A stretch of DNA of 64,000 nt. It comes from CAVWUA01 sp963758025. GTDB taxonomy: Bacteria > Planctomycetota > Planctomycetia > Isosphaerales > Isosphaeraceae. Below, piece by piece: positions 46,914 to 58,900 of the stretch (within the stretch, counting starts at the first letter, position 1; each line of letters begins with the position of its first letter). A program made the position numbers and the translations under genes. The notes under the pieces were generated by a model. The model saw only the letters and a program-made list of their open reading frames with translations, was not told the origin of the DNA and did no database searches. Location of the stretch: positions 372,001 to 436,000 of the forward strand of contig CAVWUA010000004.1 in assembly GCA_963758025.1 (NCBI GenBank). Direction: 5' to 3'.

Positions 46914-48881
46914 ATGGTGATGGCAAGACCAAGGCAAAGTCAGAACACGGCGGGCGTTCCCTTCGGCCCTTCGGCAACGCGATCCTGCCGGCGCGCCTTG
47001 CTGGTGATGCTGTGGCTCGTCGCGGGAACAGCGCGGGCGCAGGATGTTGGCACACCGCCGGCCAGCTCCATGCCGCCGGTCAGCTCCACCCCACCGAGCG
47101 AGCCGTTCGTGCCGATCTCGCCGATACCCAACCCCAGCCCGTTCCCGGCGCAGCTTCAACCGCCGGCTCTCGGGGGCGGGGCAGCCCCCGCGGCGAACCT
47201 CTCGGAACCCTCGGAGCCGCGGACGCCCGAGTTCACGACTCCGGACCCCCCACAAGCGCGGTTCCTGGTCGTGCGGCCGACCGCCCGAACCGCCGCGGCG
47301 GGACCGGCGGACGGGTTGCCCGAGCCGTTGGCCGACGACGAGGCGGAGGACCCCACCGAAGGCGTGCTGCGCGAGTCGGTCACGGCGACCGAAGGGTCCT
47401 TCGTCGTGAAGGTTAACCGTTCCCGCGTTTTCGAATCAAAACAGACGTTCACTCGAATTCTGATCGCCGACCCGCGAATCGCCGACGTGCAGCTCCTGGA
47501 CGCCGATCAGCCCGAGCCGAAACTCCTGAACGTCTATGGCCGGATGTTCGGCGAGACGACCCTGACGGTCTGGTTCGCCGATCCGGCCGACCCTCAGACG
47601 GAGCACGTGCAGTCCTATGAGGTCAAGGTGACGGTGGACACCGAGGAGCTTCAGGAACGGATCGCGCAGCTCTTTCCGGGGGCCGACGTGCGGCTCCGCC
47701 AGGTCGGCTTGCAACTGATCCTGGAGGGGCAGGTCCCCGACGCCAAGACGATGGCCGACGTGATGCAGTTGCTCACCTCGGAGATGATTGGAGGCTCACC
47801 CCTGAATATGGGTAGCGGCGGCGGTGGTGGGTTCAGCGGCGGACCGGGAGGTGGCGGCGGAGGTACCGCCGTGGCCGCGCCGACGGCCATGTCGGGCGGG
47901 GCGGCCACCGGAGGAGGGGCCGTGCGCGGCCTGATCGTCGCCGACTCCGCCGGCGCGGGCTCGCCGCCGTTCACGATCATCAACCGCGTGCACGTTCCCG
48001 GGCCGCGCCAGGTGATGTTGAAAGTCAAGATCGCCGAGCTGAACCGCACGGCGCTGCGGCAGTTCGGCATGAACTTCTCGAGCCTCTGGAGCAACGGCAA
48101 CTCGATCGCCACGGCCGTTGGCGCGATCGCGGCCGGAGCGCCGCAGGTCCTCGGCGTCTTCGATGGAGGCGATTTCAGCCTCTACCTGAACGCCCTGCGG
48201 CAAAACAGCCTGGCCCGCATCCTGGCCGAGCCGAACCTGGTGACGCTCGACGGCCAGCCCGCCCACTTCCTGGCGGGCGGTCAGTTCCCGTACCAGGTGC
48301 CCCAGGCCAGCGCCCTGGGTGGGCCGGTCATCACGTACCAGTTCCGCGACTTCGGCGCGATTCTCCAGTTCGTCCCGCACGTCAAGGGGGACGACGTGAT
48401 CCGCCTCGATGTCAACCCGGTCTTCAGCCAGTTGAATTTCACGCTGGGCACGCCGGTGCCGGGCATCGACCAGCGGAGCGCCCGCACCGTCGTCGAGCTT
48501 CGCGCCGGCCAGACCCTGGCCATCGCCGGATTGCTCCAGCTTCAGACGAACGCCTCGACCACGCGCATCCCCTTGCTGGGCGATGCGCCGATCATCGGGC
48601 CGCTCTTCAGCAACAACTCGATCAACACGATCGAGACCGAGCTGGTCGTCCTGGTGACGCCCGAATTGATCGCCCCGGTCGATGAGTGCGAGGTTCCCCC
48701 CTCTCCGGGAGACGATTACATGGAGCCGAACGACCTGGAATTCTACTTCCTCGGCCGGATCGAAGGCCGCACCGGCCACCCGTTCCGCTCGACGATCATC
48801 GAACTGGACCCCTGGCACATCATGAAGCACGTCCGGAGCGACAATCGCTGGGTCATCGGCCCGCACGGATACGCGGATTGA
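46914..48881 (+). CDS. CpaC/RcpA-type secretin
   Basis: An intact 655-residue outer-membrane secretin. A signal peptide (LLVMLWLVAGTARAQ) follows a basic start; the ATG at 46920 is an alternative. Residues about 90-160 are Pro-rich; about 160-240 is the pilus-assembly N-terminal domain (SFVVKVNRSRVFESKQTFTR, VYGRMFGETTLTVWF), then a BON-like module (QLILEGQVPDAKTMADVMQL), a Gly-rich insertion (about 298-320) and the secretin core (VMLKVKIAELNRTALRQFG, NLVTLDGQPAHFLAGGQFP, ARTVVELRAGQTLAIAGLL, LVVLVTPELIAPV). Such rings export Tad-type pili or type II substrates. A TPR lipoprotein and an exported protein follow, but no Tad ATPase or inner-membrane genes are present. Confidence 0.9.
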   Translation: MVMARPRQSQNTAGVPFGPSATRSCRRALLVMLWLVAGTARAQDVGTPPASSMPPVSSTPPSEPFVPISPIPNPSPFPAQLQPPALGGGAAPAANLSEPSEPRTPEFTTPDPPQARFLVVRPTARTAAAGPADGLPEPLADDEAEDPTEGVLRESVTATEGSFVVKVNRSRVFESKQTFTRILIADPRIADVQLLDADQPEPKLLNVYGRMFGETTLTVWFADPADPQTEHVQSYEVKVTVDTEELQERIAQLFPGADVRLRQVGLQLILEGQVPDAKTMADVMQLLTSEMIGGSPLNMGSGGGGGFSGGPGGGGGGTAVAAPTAMSGGAATGGGAVRGLIVADSAGAGSPPFTIINRVHVPGPRQVMLKVKIAELNRTALRQFGMNFSSLWSNGNSIATAVGAIAAGAPQVLGVFDGGDFSLYLNALRQNSLARILAEPNLVTLDGQPAHFLAGGQFPYQVPQASALGGPVITYQFRDFGAILQFVPHVKGDDVIRLDVNPVFSQLNFTLGTPVPGIDQRSARTVVELRAGQTLAIAGLLQLQTNASTTRIPLLGDAPIIGPLFSNNSINTIETELVVLVTPELIAPVDECEVPPSPGDDYMEPNDLEFYFLGRIEGRTGHPFRSTIIELDPWHIMKHVRSDNRWVIGPHGYAD

Positions 48882-48979
48882 TGGGCGAGAGGAGTTGGCT
48901 GGTAGTTGACAGCGAGAGGATGGCATCGAGCATGACAAGACGAGAGGAGGACGCGCCCACCTTTCCAGGGGGCTTCCTT

Positions 48980-49068
48980 CCCCCCTTACCAAGGGGGGAT
49001 TGAGGGGGGTCTCTTGGGCGGACCGTCGTGTTCCCGGAACCCCCTCCGGCTCCCCCTTACCAAGGGGG
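48980..49068. repeat. Two copies of a C-run/G-run palindrome
   Basis: CCCCCTTACCAAGGGGG occurs at 48981-48997 and again at 49052-49068; the first copy extends one base on each side. Each copy can form a hairpin with a short TTACCAA loop. No T run follows. Confidence 0.7.
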
Positions 49069-49085
49069 AGAAACAGAGGAATGCA

Positions 49086-49153
49086 GTCGGCTGGGTCGTG
49101 ACCCAGCTTCGGGTTTCGTCGCTACCCAGGGGCTGGATCACGACCCAGCCGAC
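49086..49153. repeat. REP-like double palindrome
   Basis: The 22-nt word at 49086-49107 (key part GCTGGGTCGTGACCCAGC) is itself palindromic and is found inverted at 49132-49153 with a single mismatch, 24 nt apart. This layout is like a bacterial REP/BIME element. It could be a Rho-independent-like stop after the secretin gene or a structural repeat. Confidence 0.7.
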
Positions 49154-49238
49154 GTGACTCATCCAGGCAATTCGGTGTCAGTCATCCACTCGACCCCTAA
49201 GCATTTTTCTCGTAACGCCCTTATCAGGAGATTCGCTC

Positions 49239-49880
49239 ATGAAACGCCACCGATCTCGGAACCCCTGGCGGGCGCTGGCCTTGACGGTGGCGTCGGCTGC
49301 CGTGGCGGACGCAGCGCCGGCGTGGGCACAGATGCCCCTGCCACCCACCGGGCCGGTGTTTGCCGCCCCGGCGCCTCCGGGCGGTCCTCTGCATCGCATG
49401 TGCTACTGCTTGCGCGACCGGTTCATCGGCCAGCCGGAATATTTCCAGGTCCCGCCGCCGGGGTTCCGCGTCAACGAAACCTTCGGCGTGATGACCGGAC
49501 GGGCGGACGTGCATCAGTTCACGCTGTACGATTCCGACTTCGTCGCCGGTACGACGACCCTCTCTCCCCTGGGTGCGCAGCGGCTGAGCTGGATGGCGAA
49601 CCGCTTGCCGAAGTGGCTCGGGCCGGTCGTCATCGAGTGGACGCCCGACCGCCCCGGTCTGGCCGAGGCCCGGCGCGGTGCCGTGCTGGCCTCCTTGCAA
49701 GGGGCGGGCCTGCCCGTGGGCGACGAGCGCGTCGCGATCGCGCCATCGACCTTCCCGGGCTTGCCAGGCACGCAGGCGTTGAACAACCACCATATCCTGA
49801 TCCGTCGTGATGTCGAAGCCCCCACGATCTACAGTGTCAGCCCGACCACCACGGCCGACTTCTCGGGAGGACCGCGCTGA
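49239..49880 (+). CDS. Exported protein with a possible OmpA-like C-terminal domain
   Basis: An intact 213-residue protein with a signal peptide (ALALTVASAAVADAAPAWAQ). The mature part has two Cys (MCYCLRDRF) and a FGVMTGRADVHQFTLYDSDF stretch; the C-terminal half (TTLSPLGAQRLSWMANRLPK, then EARRGAVLASLQGAG) resembles the peptidoglycan-binding OmpA-type fold but without its clear NxxLSxxRA signature. An AGGAGA ribosome site precedes the ATG. The gene is followed one base later by the TPR lipoprotein gene and is in line with the secretin, so the three likely work together at the outer membrane. Confidence 0.55.
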   Translation: MKRHRSRNPWRALALTVASAAVADAAPAWAQMPLPPTGPVFAAPAPPGGPLHRMCYCLRDRFIGQPEYFQVPPPGFRVNETFGVMTGRADVHQFTLYDSDFVAGTTTLSPLGAQRLSWMANRLPKWLGPVVIEWTPDRPGLAEARRGAVLASLQGAGLPVGDERVAIAPSTFPGLPGTQALNNHHILIRRDVEAPTIYSVSPTTTADFSGGPR

Positions 49881-49881
49881 G

Positions 49882-50796
49882 ATGAACGCATCACGTTCTC
49901 ACAAGCCCTTGCGGCTCGCGCTGTGCGGCCTGCTGATCGCCGCCGGATGTCACAGCACATCGAACCGGGTCGCGCAAACCCCCGTGCCGATGCCGCCCAC
50001 AACGCCGCCGCGGGATGGTTCCGCGGCCCCGGCGACCCTGACCGCCTCGGCCGGCATCATGCCGGAATCCGGCGCCGCGCAGACGTCGTTCCAGACGAAG
50101 TTCAGCCCCGAGGAGGAGGTCCGTATCCACCTCGACATGGGCCGGGCCCTGGAAACGAAGGGGGCCTTCGAGGCGGCGGTCAACGAGTATGAGAAGGCGA
50201 TCGAGGTGATCAACGGCCCGGGGCATCGCCGCCGGAGCGCGAAGATCACCGACGCGACCAAGGCCCTGGCGCACCGTCGCATGGGGGGTGCTCTGGATCG
50301 TCTCGGGCGCTTCCCGCAGGCCGAGGTCCACTATCGCGAGGCCCTCACGCTCCTGCCGGACGACCCGAAGGTCTGGAACGACGCCGGATACAGCCGATAT
50401 CTTCAGGGACGCTGGCAGGAAGCCGAGTCCGCCCTCAAGACCGCCGCCCGGCTCGCGCCCGAGGACACCAAGATCCAGACGAACCTGGGGCTTTGCCTGG
50501 CGGCCACCGGCAAGACCGACGAGGCCCTCGCGGCCCTGACCAAGGCCGGGGGACCGGCCGTCGCGCACGCCAATCTCGGTTACATCCTCGCCGCCAGCGG
50601 TCAGCCGGAAGAGGCCCGCGCCCATTATCACGCGGCTCTGAAACTGCAACCGACGCTTCAGCCCGTCCGGCTCGCCCTGGCGCAGCTCAACGCCCCGAGC
50701 CCGAGCCGGGCGCCGGCGCAGGTGGCGGGGACCACGCCGAAGACGGCCGCGAACGATCGGAACGTCACCCGAACCTCCACCCCGCCAAAACCCTGA
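49882..50796 (+). CDS. TPR-repeat lipoprotein (TadD-like)
   Basis: A protein of about 304 residues with a lipoprotein signal: LRLALCGLLIAAGCHSTSNR, lipobox Cys at residue 20 or so. The mature part has at least four TPR units: ALETKGAFEAAVNEYEKAIE, LGRFPQAEVHYREALTLLPD, QGRWQEAESALKTAARLAPE and TGKTDEALAALTKAGG. TPR lipoproteins of this type (TadD, PilF) help secretin assembly, fitting the secretin gene upstream. I chose ATG 49882, one base after the stop of the previous gene; an upstream in-frame ATG lies inside that gene. Confidence 0.8.
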   Translation: MNASRSHKPLRLALCGLLIAAGCHSTSNRVAQTPVPMPPTTPPRDGSAAPATLTASAGIMPESGAAQTSFQTKFSPEEEVRIHLDMGRALETKGAFEAAVNEYEKAIEVINGPGHRRRSAKITDATKALAHRRMGGALDRLGRFPQAEVHYREALTLLPDDPKVWNDAGYSRYLQGRWQEAESALKTAARLAPEDTKIQTNLGLCLAATGKTDEALAALTKAGGPAVAHANLGYILAASGQPEEARAHYHAALKLQPTLQPVRLALAQLNAPSPSRAPAQVAGTTPKTAANDRNVTRTSTPPKP

Positions 50797-50895
50797 GGAG
50801 GCCGGCGGCCCCTATCGGGGAGCGGATTTCGCTGTTATCCTCGGGCCGTTGGCTTCCACATCCGCATCAACCGCTCGACAACAAGGAGTTATCAC

Positions 50896-52215
50896 ATGAT
50901 GCGTAGGGGCAATCTCTCGCGCCGCGGGTTTCTGCGGAATTCGACAACCGCGATGGTCGCCACCGGCTTACCCTTGTGGTACGCCCGCAACACCGTCGCC
51001 GCGATCCAGGACAAGAACGAGGGCAAGGGGGACGCGGCGCTCGTCATGGGGGCCATCGGCACCGGCTCGCGGGGCGTCCCGGTCATGCAGTGGGCCAGGC
51101 GCACGGGGGGCAATTTCGTCGCGGTCTGCGACGTGGACGCCAAGCACCGCGCCGAGGGGGCGGAGAAAGCCGGTGACAACGTCAAGCAGTACAAGGATTA
51201 CCGCGAACTGCTCGACCGCGACGACATCCAGGCCGTGACCGTCGTCACGCCCGACCACTGGCACGCCCTGGTCGCCATCGAGGCCATGAAGCGCGGCAAG
51301 GACGTGTACTGCGAGAAGCCCCTGTCGCTGACCGTCGCCGAGGGCCAGGCGATGGTCGAGGCCGCCCGCAAGTACGACCGCGTCTTCCAGACCGGTAGCC
51401 AGCAGCGCAGCGACGACCGCTTCCGCATGGCCTGCGAACTCGTGCGCAACGGCCGCCTCGGCAAGATCAAGACCGTCGAGACCCACATCGGCGCCAATCC
51501 GGAAAAAGGCCCGTTCGACACCAAGCCGGTCCCCGCCGAACTCGACTGGGACTTCTGGCTCGGCCAGACCCCCTACGTCGAGTACGTCCCCGAGCGCTGC
51601 CACTACGAGTTCCGCTGGTGGTACGAGTATTCGGGCGGCAAGGTCACCGACTGGGGCGCCCACCACAACGACATCGCCCAGTGGGGCCTCGGCACTGACG
51701 AGACCGGCCCGATCCAGATCGTCTCGGAGTGCGACAAGCCGATCCAGGAGCCGAACTGCTACAACTGCCCGCCGCACTTCAAGATCACCTACACGTATGA
51801 CAAGGACGTGACCCCCGTCTGCGACGGCACCGAGTTGATCTGCACCGACGGCGGCGAGAACGGCGTCAAGTTCATTGGCGAGGACGGCGACTGGATCTTC
51901 GTCAGCCGCAGCAAGATCGAGGCCAGCGACAAGAAGCTGCTCGATGAGCCCTTGAAAGACGACGCGATCAAACTGGAAGTCTCGAAGGACCACATGCGGA
52001 ACTTCTTCAACGCCGTCGCCAGCCGGAACCGGCCGATCTGCGATGTCGCCGTCGGCTTCCACTCGGTCACCGTCTGCCACCTCGGCAACATCTCACTCCG
52101 CCTCGGCGGTCGAGAGCTGAAGTGGGACCCGAAGGAGCAGCGTTTCTTCGGCGACGCCCTGGCCAACGCCATGCTCAGCCGCCAGATGCGCGACCCCTGG
52201 AAGCTGGAGGTCTGA
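50896..52215 (+). CDS. Tat-exported Gfo/Idh/MocA family oxidoreductase
   Basis: An intact 439-residue protein with a twin-arginine signal (SRRGFLRNS near residue 8), a Rossmann fold (MGAIGTGSRG), the conserved ITVVTPDHWHALVAIEAM-like and YCEKPLSLTVAEGQ motifs with the EKP lysine, and a C-terminal sugar-binding domain (WWYEYSGGKVTDWGAHHNDI). These enzymes use bound NAD(P) to oxidise or epimerise sugars; exported forms are typical of planctomycetes. Typical length. An AAGGAG ribosome site ends eight bases before the ATG. A strong hairpin follows the stop, so it is its own unit. Confidence 0.9.
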   Translation: MMRRGNLSRRGFLRNSTTAMVATGLPLWYARNTVAAIQDKNEGKGDAALVMGAIGTGSRGVPVMQWARRTGGNFVAVCDVDAKHRAEGAEKAGDNVKQYKDYRELLDRDDIQAVTVVTPDHWHALVAIEAMKRGKDVYCEKPLSLTVAEGQAMVEAARKYDRVFQTGSQQRSDDRFRMACELVRNGRLGKIKTVETHIGANPEKGPFDTKPVPAELDWDFWLGQTPYVEYVPERCHYEFRWWYEYSGGKVTDWGAHHNDIAQWGLGTDETGPIQIVSECDKPIQEPNCYNCPPHFKITYTYDKDVTPVCDGTELICTDGGENGVKFIGEDGDWIFVSRSKIEASDKKLLDEPLKDDAIKLEVSKDHMRNFFNAVASRNRPICDVAVGFHSVTVCHLGNISLRLGGRELKWDPKEQRFFGDALANAMLSRQMRDPWKLEV

Positions 52216-52225
52216 CGTCCCTTGC

Positions 52226-52258
52226 CCACGGTCCCGACCCCGCCGGTCGGGACCGTGG
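52226..52258 (+). terminator. Strong hairpin after the oxidoreductase gene
   Basis: CCACGGTCCCGACC at 52226-52239 pairs perfectly with GGTCGGGACCGTGG at 52245-52258 around a CCGCC loop. It lacks a T run but the position right after the stop fits a terminator. Confidence 0.65.
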
Positions 52259-52360
52259 ATCGGCCCCGACATCACGATCGTCGCTTGCAATCCCTTGGCC
52301 CGGGGCGCATATTCAACAATCAGTGAACAATCTCCCCGAGTGGCGACGGAGGGCCAACCC

Positions 52361-54401
52361 ATGACCGATCGCCGGCCGGGCCGTTTCTGGCTGATGCTGA
52401 TTTTGCTGTGGATCGTCGCCCCCGCCCGAGCCGACGACGCGGAGACACCCTGGGCATTCCATCCGATCGAGCGGCCCGAGGTACCCACGGTCGCTTCGAC
52501 GGAGCACGTCCGTAACCCGATCGACGCCTTTCTGATCCGTGCGATGGAGGACGCCGGGATCGCGCCGGTGGCCGAGGCGGACCGGCGGACCTTGATTCGT
52601 CGCCTGAGCTTCGATCTCTGGGGATTGCCCCCGACGCCCGAGGAGGTCGAGGCCTTCGTCGCGGACGAGCGGCCCGATGCCTACGAGCGGCTGGTCGATC
52701 GCCTGCTCGCCAGCCCTCGATACGGCGAGCGCTGGGCGCGGCACTGGCTCGATCTCGTGCGCTACGCCGAGACGCACGGTTACGAGCGGGACGATCCCAA
52801 ACCAGGGGCCTGGCGCTACCGAGACTGGGTGATCGACGCGCTCAACGCCGATATGCCCTACGACCGCTTCATCACCGAGCAACTGGCGGGCGATGAATTG
52901 CCCGACGCCAACGCCTCGACCAGGACGGCCACGGCCCTCTACCGGCTCGGCCTGATCGACGACGAACCGGCCGACCCGGTTCAGGATCGGTTCGATCAAC
53001 TTGATGACATGGTCAAGACCATCGGCACGACCTTCCTCGGCCTCACGATCCACTGCGCCCGCTGTCACGATCACAAGTTCGATCCGATCCCTCAGCGCGA
53101 CTATTACCGAATTCTCGCGTTCCTGACGCCGGGAAAGCCCTACCAGCGCGGCAATGACGCGAGCATCAGCGTCCCGCTGGCCAGCGAGTCGGAGCAAACG
53201 CGGGTCGCGGAACTGAACGCGGCCGTCGATCGCCAGATCGCGGCACTCCGCGAACGGATCGGCCAGACCGAGGGGCCGCTCAAGAAGACGATGGAGGACG
53301 AGGTCAAGGAGCTGGACGCCAACCGTCCGACCCCCTTGCCGATGGTCCTCGGCCTGACGGATCGGGGAACCAGCGCCGAACCGACCCACCTCCTCGTGCG
53401 CGGCGACGCCCACACGCCGGGGGACGAGGTTGCGCCGGGGTTCCTGTCGCTGATCGACCCGGAGCCCCCCACGATCGTTCCGACCGCCACGACCACGGGG
53501 CGCCGGCTCGCCCTGGCCCGCTGGATCGCCCGCCCGGACAACCCGCTCACGGCCCGCGTGATGGTCAACCGGCTCTGGCAGCACCATTTTGGCCGGGGCC
53601 TGGTGATGACCGCCAACGACTTCGGCGCGATGGGGGACGAGCCGATCCATCCCGAGTTGCTCGACTGGCTCGCCTCGGAGTTCATCGCCCGGGGCTGGAG
53701 CCTCAAGGCCTTGCACCGCCTGATCGTCAACAGCGCGGCCTACCGGCGGTCGATTGCCTGGGAGGACACGGCCGGCGAGGTCGATCCCGACAACTTCCTC
53801 CTCTGGCGACAACGGCCGCAACGGCTGGAGGCCGAGCCGATCCGCGATGCCGTGCTGGCCGTCTCCGGCACGCTCAACCCGTCGATGGGCGGCCCGAGTG
53901 TTCGCCCACCGATCGATCCGGTCGTCCTGGCCGGTCAGTCCCGTCCCGGCAGCGGCTGGGAGGTCTCCGACGAGGCGCGGCGGCGAGGCGGAGCATCTAC
54001 GTGTACGTCAAGCGCACGCTGCCGCTGCCCGAACTGGAAGTCCTCGACGCCGCCGATACCGCCGAGCCGTGCCCCCGGCGCGCCGTCACCACCACCGCCC
54101 CCCAGGCGTTGACCCTGCTCAACAGCGCCTTCTGGCACGACCATGCCGCCCGGTTCGCCGAACGCCTCCAGCGCGAGTCCGGCGACGATCCCGCCGCGCA
54201 GGTCGAGCGCCTTCCGGCTGGCCCTGTCCCGCCCCCCGACCGCCGACGAGCGGCACGGAGTCGCTGTCGTTCCTCGATGCGCACGCGGCATTGATCCGCG
54301 AACGCCCCGGGGCCGAGGACCGCGCCCATCCCGAACGGGACGCGCTGCGGGCCTTCTGCCTGATTCTTCTCAACACAAATGAGTTTATCACAATTGATTA
54401 A
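52361..54401 (+). CDS. DUF1549/DUF1553 (PSD1) exported protein (frameshifted)
   Basis: A protein of about 680 residues with a signal peptide (FWLMLILLWIVAPARAD). The DUF1549 domain is clear (LIRRLSFDLWGLPPTPEEVE, YGERWARHWLDLVRYAE, HCARCHDHKFDPIPQRDYY, which holds a CxxCH haem-type motif), then a DUF1553 domain (NPLTARVMVNRLWQHHFGRG, DWLASEFIARGWSLKALHRL). Frame changes near 53,985 and 54,215-54,260 separate the end (LILLNTNEFITID). It lacks the PSCyt1 cytochrome part found in the second copy. A GGAGGG ribosome site precedes the ATG. It is followed by a DUF1501 gene, the standard planctomycete pairing. Biochemical role unknown, probably polysaccharide-related or electron transfer. Confidence 0.87.
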
Positions 54402-54484
54402 ATGTCAGTCCCGCCGTAATGAACGCGAAACACGTAAAAGATCGAGAACGTAAAAGAACGGAGCGACCCTCCGGGAGCTTCTCC

Positions 54485-55903
<1,419 letters not shown>

Positions 55904-55943
55904 ACCCACGGTTCCGCTCGGCTCAACGACGAGGCATCGCATC

Positions 55944-58900
55944 ATGCTCCGATTCCGTGATTGGTTGATTGGGGTCGCCTTGCTGGCTTTTCTGGCCCTT
56001 CCGGCTGGCGCCGCCGAGGATGCGGACGTTGCCGCCGAGTGAGTTCTTTGAGAGGGAGGTTCGCCCGATCCTGGTCGAGCGCTGCCAGACCTGCCACGGC
56101 GGCGAGAAGACCAAGGCCGGCTTGAAGTTGACCTCGCGCGCCGGCATCCTCAAGGGCGGCGACAACGGCCCGGCCGTCATCGCGGGCAAGCCGGAGGAGA
56201 GCCTTCTGGTCGATGCCGTCGGCTATCAAGGCATCATCCAGATGCCGCCGAAGGGGAAGCTCCCCGAGGCCGAGATCGCGACCTTGACGAAGTGGGTTTC
56301 GATGGGGCTGCCCTGGCCCGACTCCCCGGCCGTGACGCCCGCCGCGGCCCCCGATCGTCCTTACGAGTTCACCGACGAGCAGCGCCAGTTCTGGTCGTTC
56401 CAGCCGGTCGGAAACGTCAAGCCGCCAACGGTGGATAATTCCTCCTGGGCGGTCAACGGCATCGACCGATTCATCCTCGAGGGTCTGGAGGCCAAGGGGC
56501 TCGAACCCGCCCCGCCGGCCGACCGCCGGACCCTGATCCGTCGCGTCACGTTCGACCTGACCGGTCTCCCCCCAACGCCCGAGGAGGTCGCGGCGTTCGT
56601 CGCGGACGAGCGGCCCGATGCCTACGAGCAACTGGTCGATCGCCTGCTGGCCAGCCCTCAGTACGGCGAGCGCTCGGCGCGACACTGGCTCGACCTCGTG
56701 CGCTACACCGACTCGTTCGACGCCCGCGGCGTCGGCGGCGAGATGGACTGCCAGGACGCCTGGCGCTACCGGGACTGGGTCGTGGATGCCTTCAACCGCG
56801 ACCTGCCCTACGATCAGTTCGTCCAGGCCCAGATTGCCGGGGATATCCTCGCCTCGCAATCTCCCGGCGCGTTCGATCCCGGCAAGATCGTGGCAACCGG
56901 CATGCTCGCCATCGGCAACTGGGGCGGCGGCGACGCCGACAAGGAGAAGCTCCTGACGGATATCGCCGACGATCAGGTGGACGTCGTCAGCCGCACGTTT
57001 CTCGGCCTGACCGTCGCGTGCGCCCGCTGCCACGATCACAAGTTCGACCCGATCCCGACCCGCGACTACTACGGCCTGGCGGGCATGTTCTTCAGCTCGC
57101 ACATCCTGCCCAACGTCGGCCCGAAGACCAACGGCCCGCCGATGCTCCGCATCCCCCTGCTCTCCGACGCTGACCGTCAAGCCCGCGAAGCGCACGCCCG
57201 ACGGATCAAGGAGCTGGAGGCCGCGCTCAAGGACGCCACCGAACGACACTATCGCTCCCTGGCCGAGTCCCTCCAACCCGAAACCGCCCGCTACATTCTG
57301 GCCGCCTGGGAGTTCCGCGATCAGTCCTCGTCAACGGCACTGGCCGACTTCGCGGCGGAGCGCGATCTTCAAGCGTTCGCCCTCCGGCGCTGGCTGGATT
57401 TCCTCGGCCTGGGGGAACCAGTGCTCATGACGACACCCGTCAGCGACGTCCACGGAGCCTCCGGCGTTCTCGCCTGGAAAGGCAAGGCCGACACGCCATC
57501 CGTGACGGCCAACACGACCGCGGAACCCTTGAAGCTCCTGACATTTACCCTGCCGCCGCGTTCCATCTCGGTCCACCCCGGACCTACCAGCGGCGTCGTG
57601 GTCGGCTGGACCAGCCCGATCAACGGCAAGGTGCGGATCAGCGGTTTCCTCTCCGACGGCGACCCGGCCGGCGGCGACGGCGTGGGCTGGGCAATCGACC
57701 TCCGCAAGGGCCAGGGGCGTCGCGAGCTGGCCTCGGGCGACCTTCCGAACAACGGCGCACAGGCTCTGGCACAGGGGCAATCCGGCGACAATCTGGCAGC
57801 CGTCGCGGTCGAGCCCGGGGACCGGATCGAGCTGGTCGTCCTGCCCAAGAACGGCCATACGTGCGACACGACGCGGGTCGATCTGGTCATCTCGTCGTGG
57901 GATGGCTCGGCGTCGTGGGACCTCACCCGAGACGTGCTCGATGACCTGCACGCCGGCAACCCGCACGCCGACCGCCTCGGGAACGCGGGCGTCTGGCGGT
58001 TCGCCGACATGGACCGCGTCTCGCGAGGCTCGCTCCCCGGCGCGGAACCCGGTTCGCCGCTGGCGACACTGGGGAAAGCATTCGCCGTCGGGACCGACCG
58101 CGAGGTCTTGGAAAAGGCCGCTCAAGACTTCGCCGCGACGTTCACGCAGGTTGATCCGAAGAGTCCCTTCTGGATCGACAATCCCGCCGACGAGTCGGCC
58201 CTGCCAGCCAAGGCGCGGGCGTCCCTGGCGATGCTGCGGGATGAGCTGACCTCCTTGACGCAAAACCCGCCCCCGCCGGTCCCCATGGCGCAAGGCGCGC
58301 AGGAAGGCGGAGTTCCGGGGAGTCCGCAGGAGGGGGTCCACGACGTGAAGGTCCATATTCGCGGCCGTTATGATCGGCTGGGGGACATCGTTCCGCGGCA
58401 CATGCCGACGATCCTCGCCGGGCCGGAAGCGTCGCAGGAGCCGATCACCGAGGGGAGCGGGCGGTTGGAGCTGGCGGCGCTGGCTGACCCGGCCCGACCA
58501 TCCCTTGACGGCCCGCGTGATGGTCAACCGGCTCTGGCAATACCACTTCGGCGAGGGGATCGTCCGCACGCCGAGCAATTTCGGCAAGCTGGGCGAGCCG
58601 CCGACGCACCCCGAGTTGCTCGACTGGCTCGCCCGCCGGTTCGTTGACGAGGGCTGGTCGATCAAGCAGATGCACCGGCTGATCCTGCTCTCGAACACAT
58701 ACCGGCAATCGAGCCTCGTGCCAGAGGCGGTGGTCCGCGCCGATCCCGAGAACCGCCTGTTCGGACGGATGAACCGTCAACGGCTGGAAGCCGAGGCGAT
58801 CCGCGACAGCCTCCTGGCCGTTGCCGGTCGGCTCGACCCGACCGCGGCCGGACCGGCATACCGCGACGCCAACATCCCGCGCCGGACCCTCTATCTGATG

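Larger units (their letters stand above)
48882..49238. other. Intergenic region rich in palindromic repeats
   Basis: About 357 nt with two sets of repeats (listed separately) and no gene. The last bases carry an AGGAG ribosome site for the 49239 gene. Confidence 0.6.

Noticed and set aside
55942..57276. 444-codon minus-strand frame
   Set aside because: Antisense to the PSCyt1/DUF1549 gene, whose haem and family motifs are on the plus strand.
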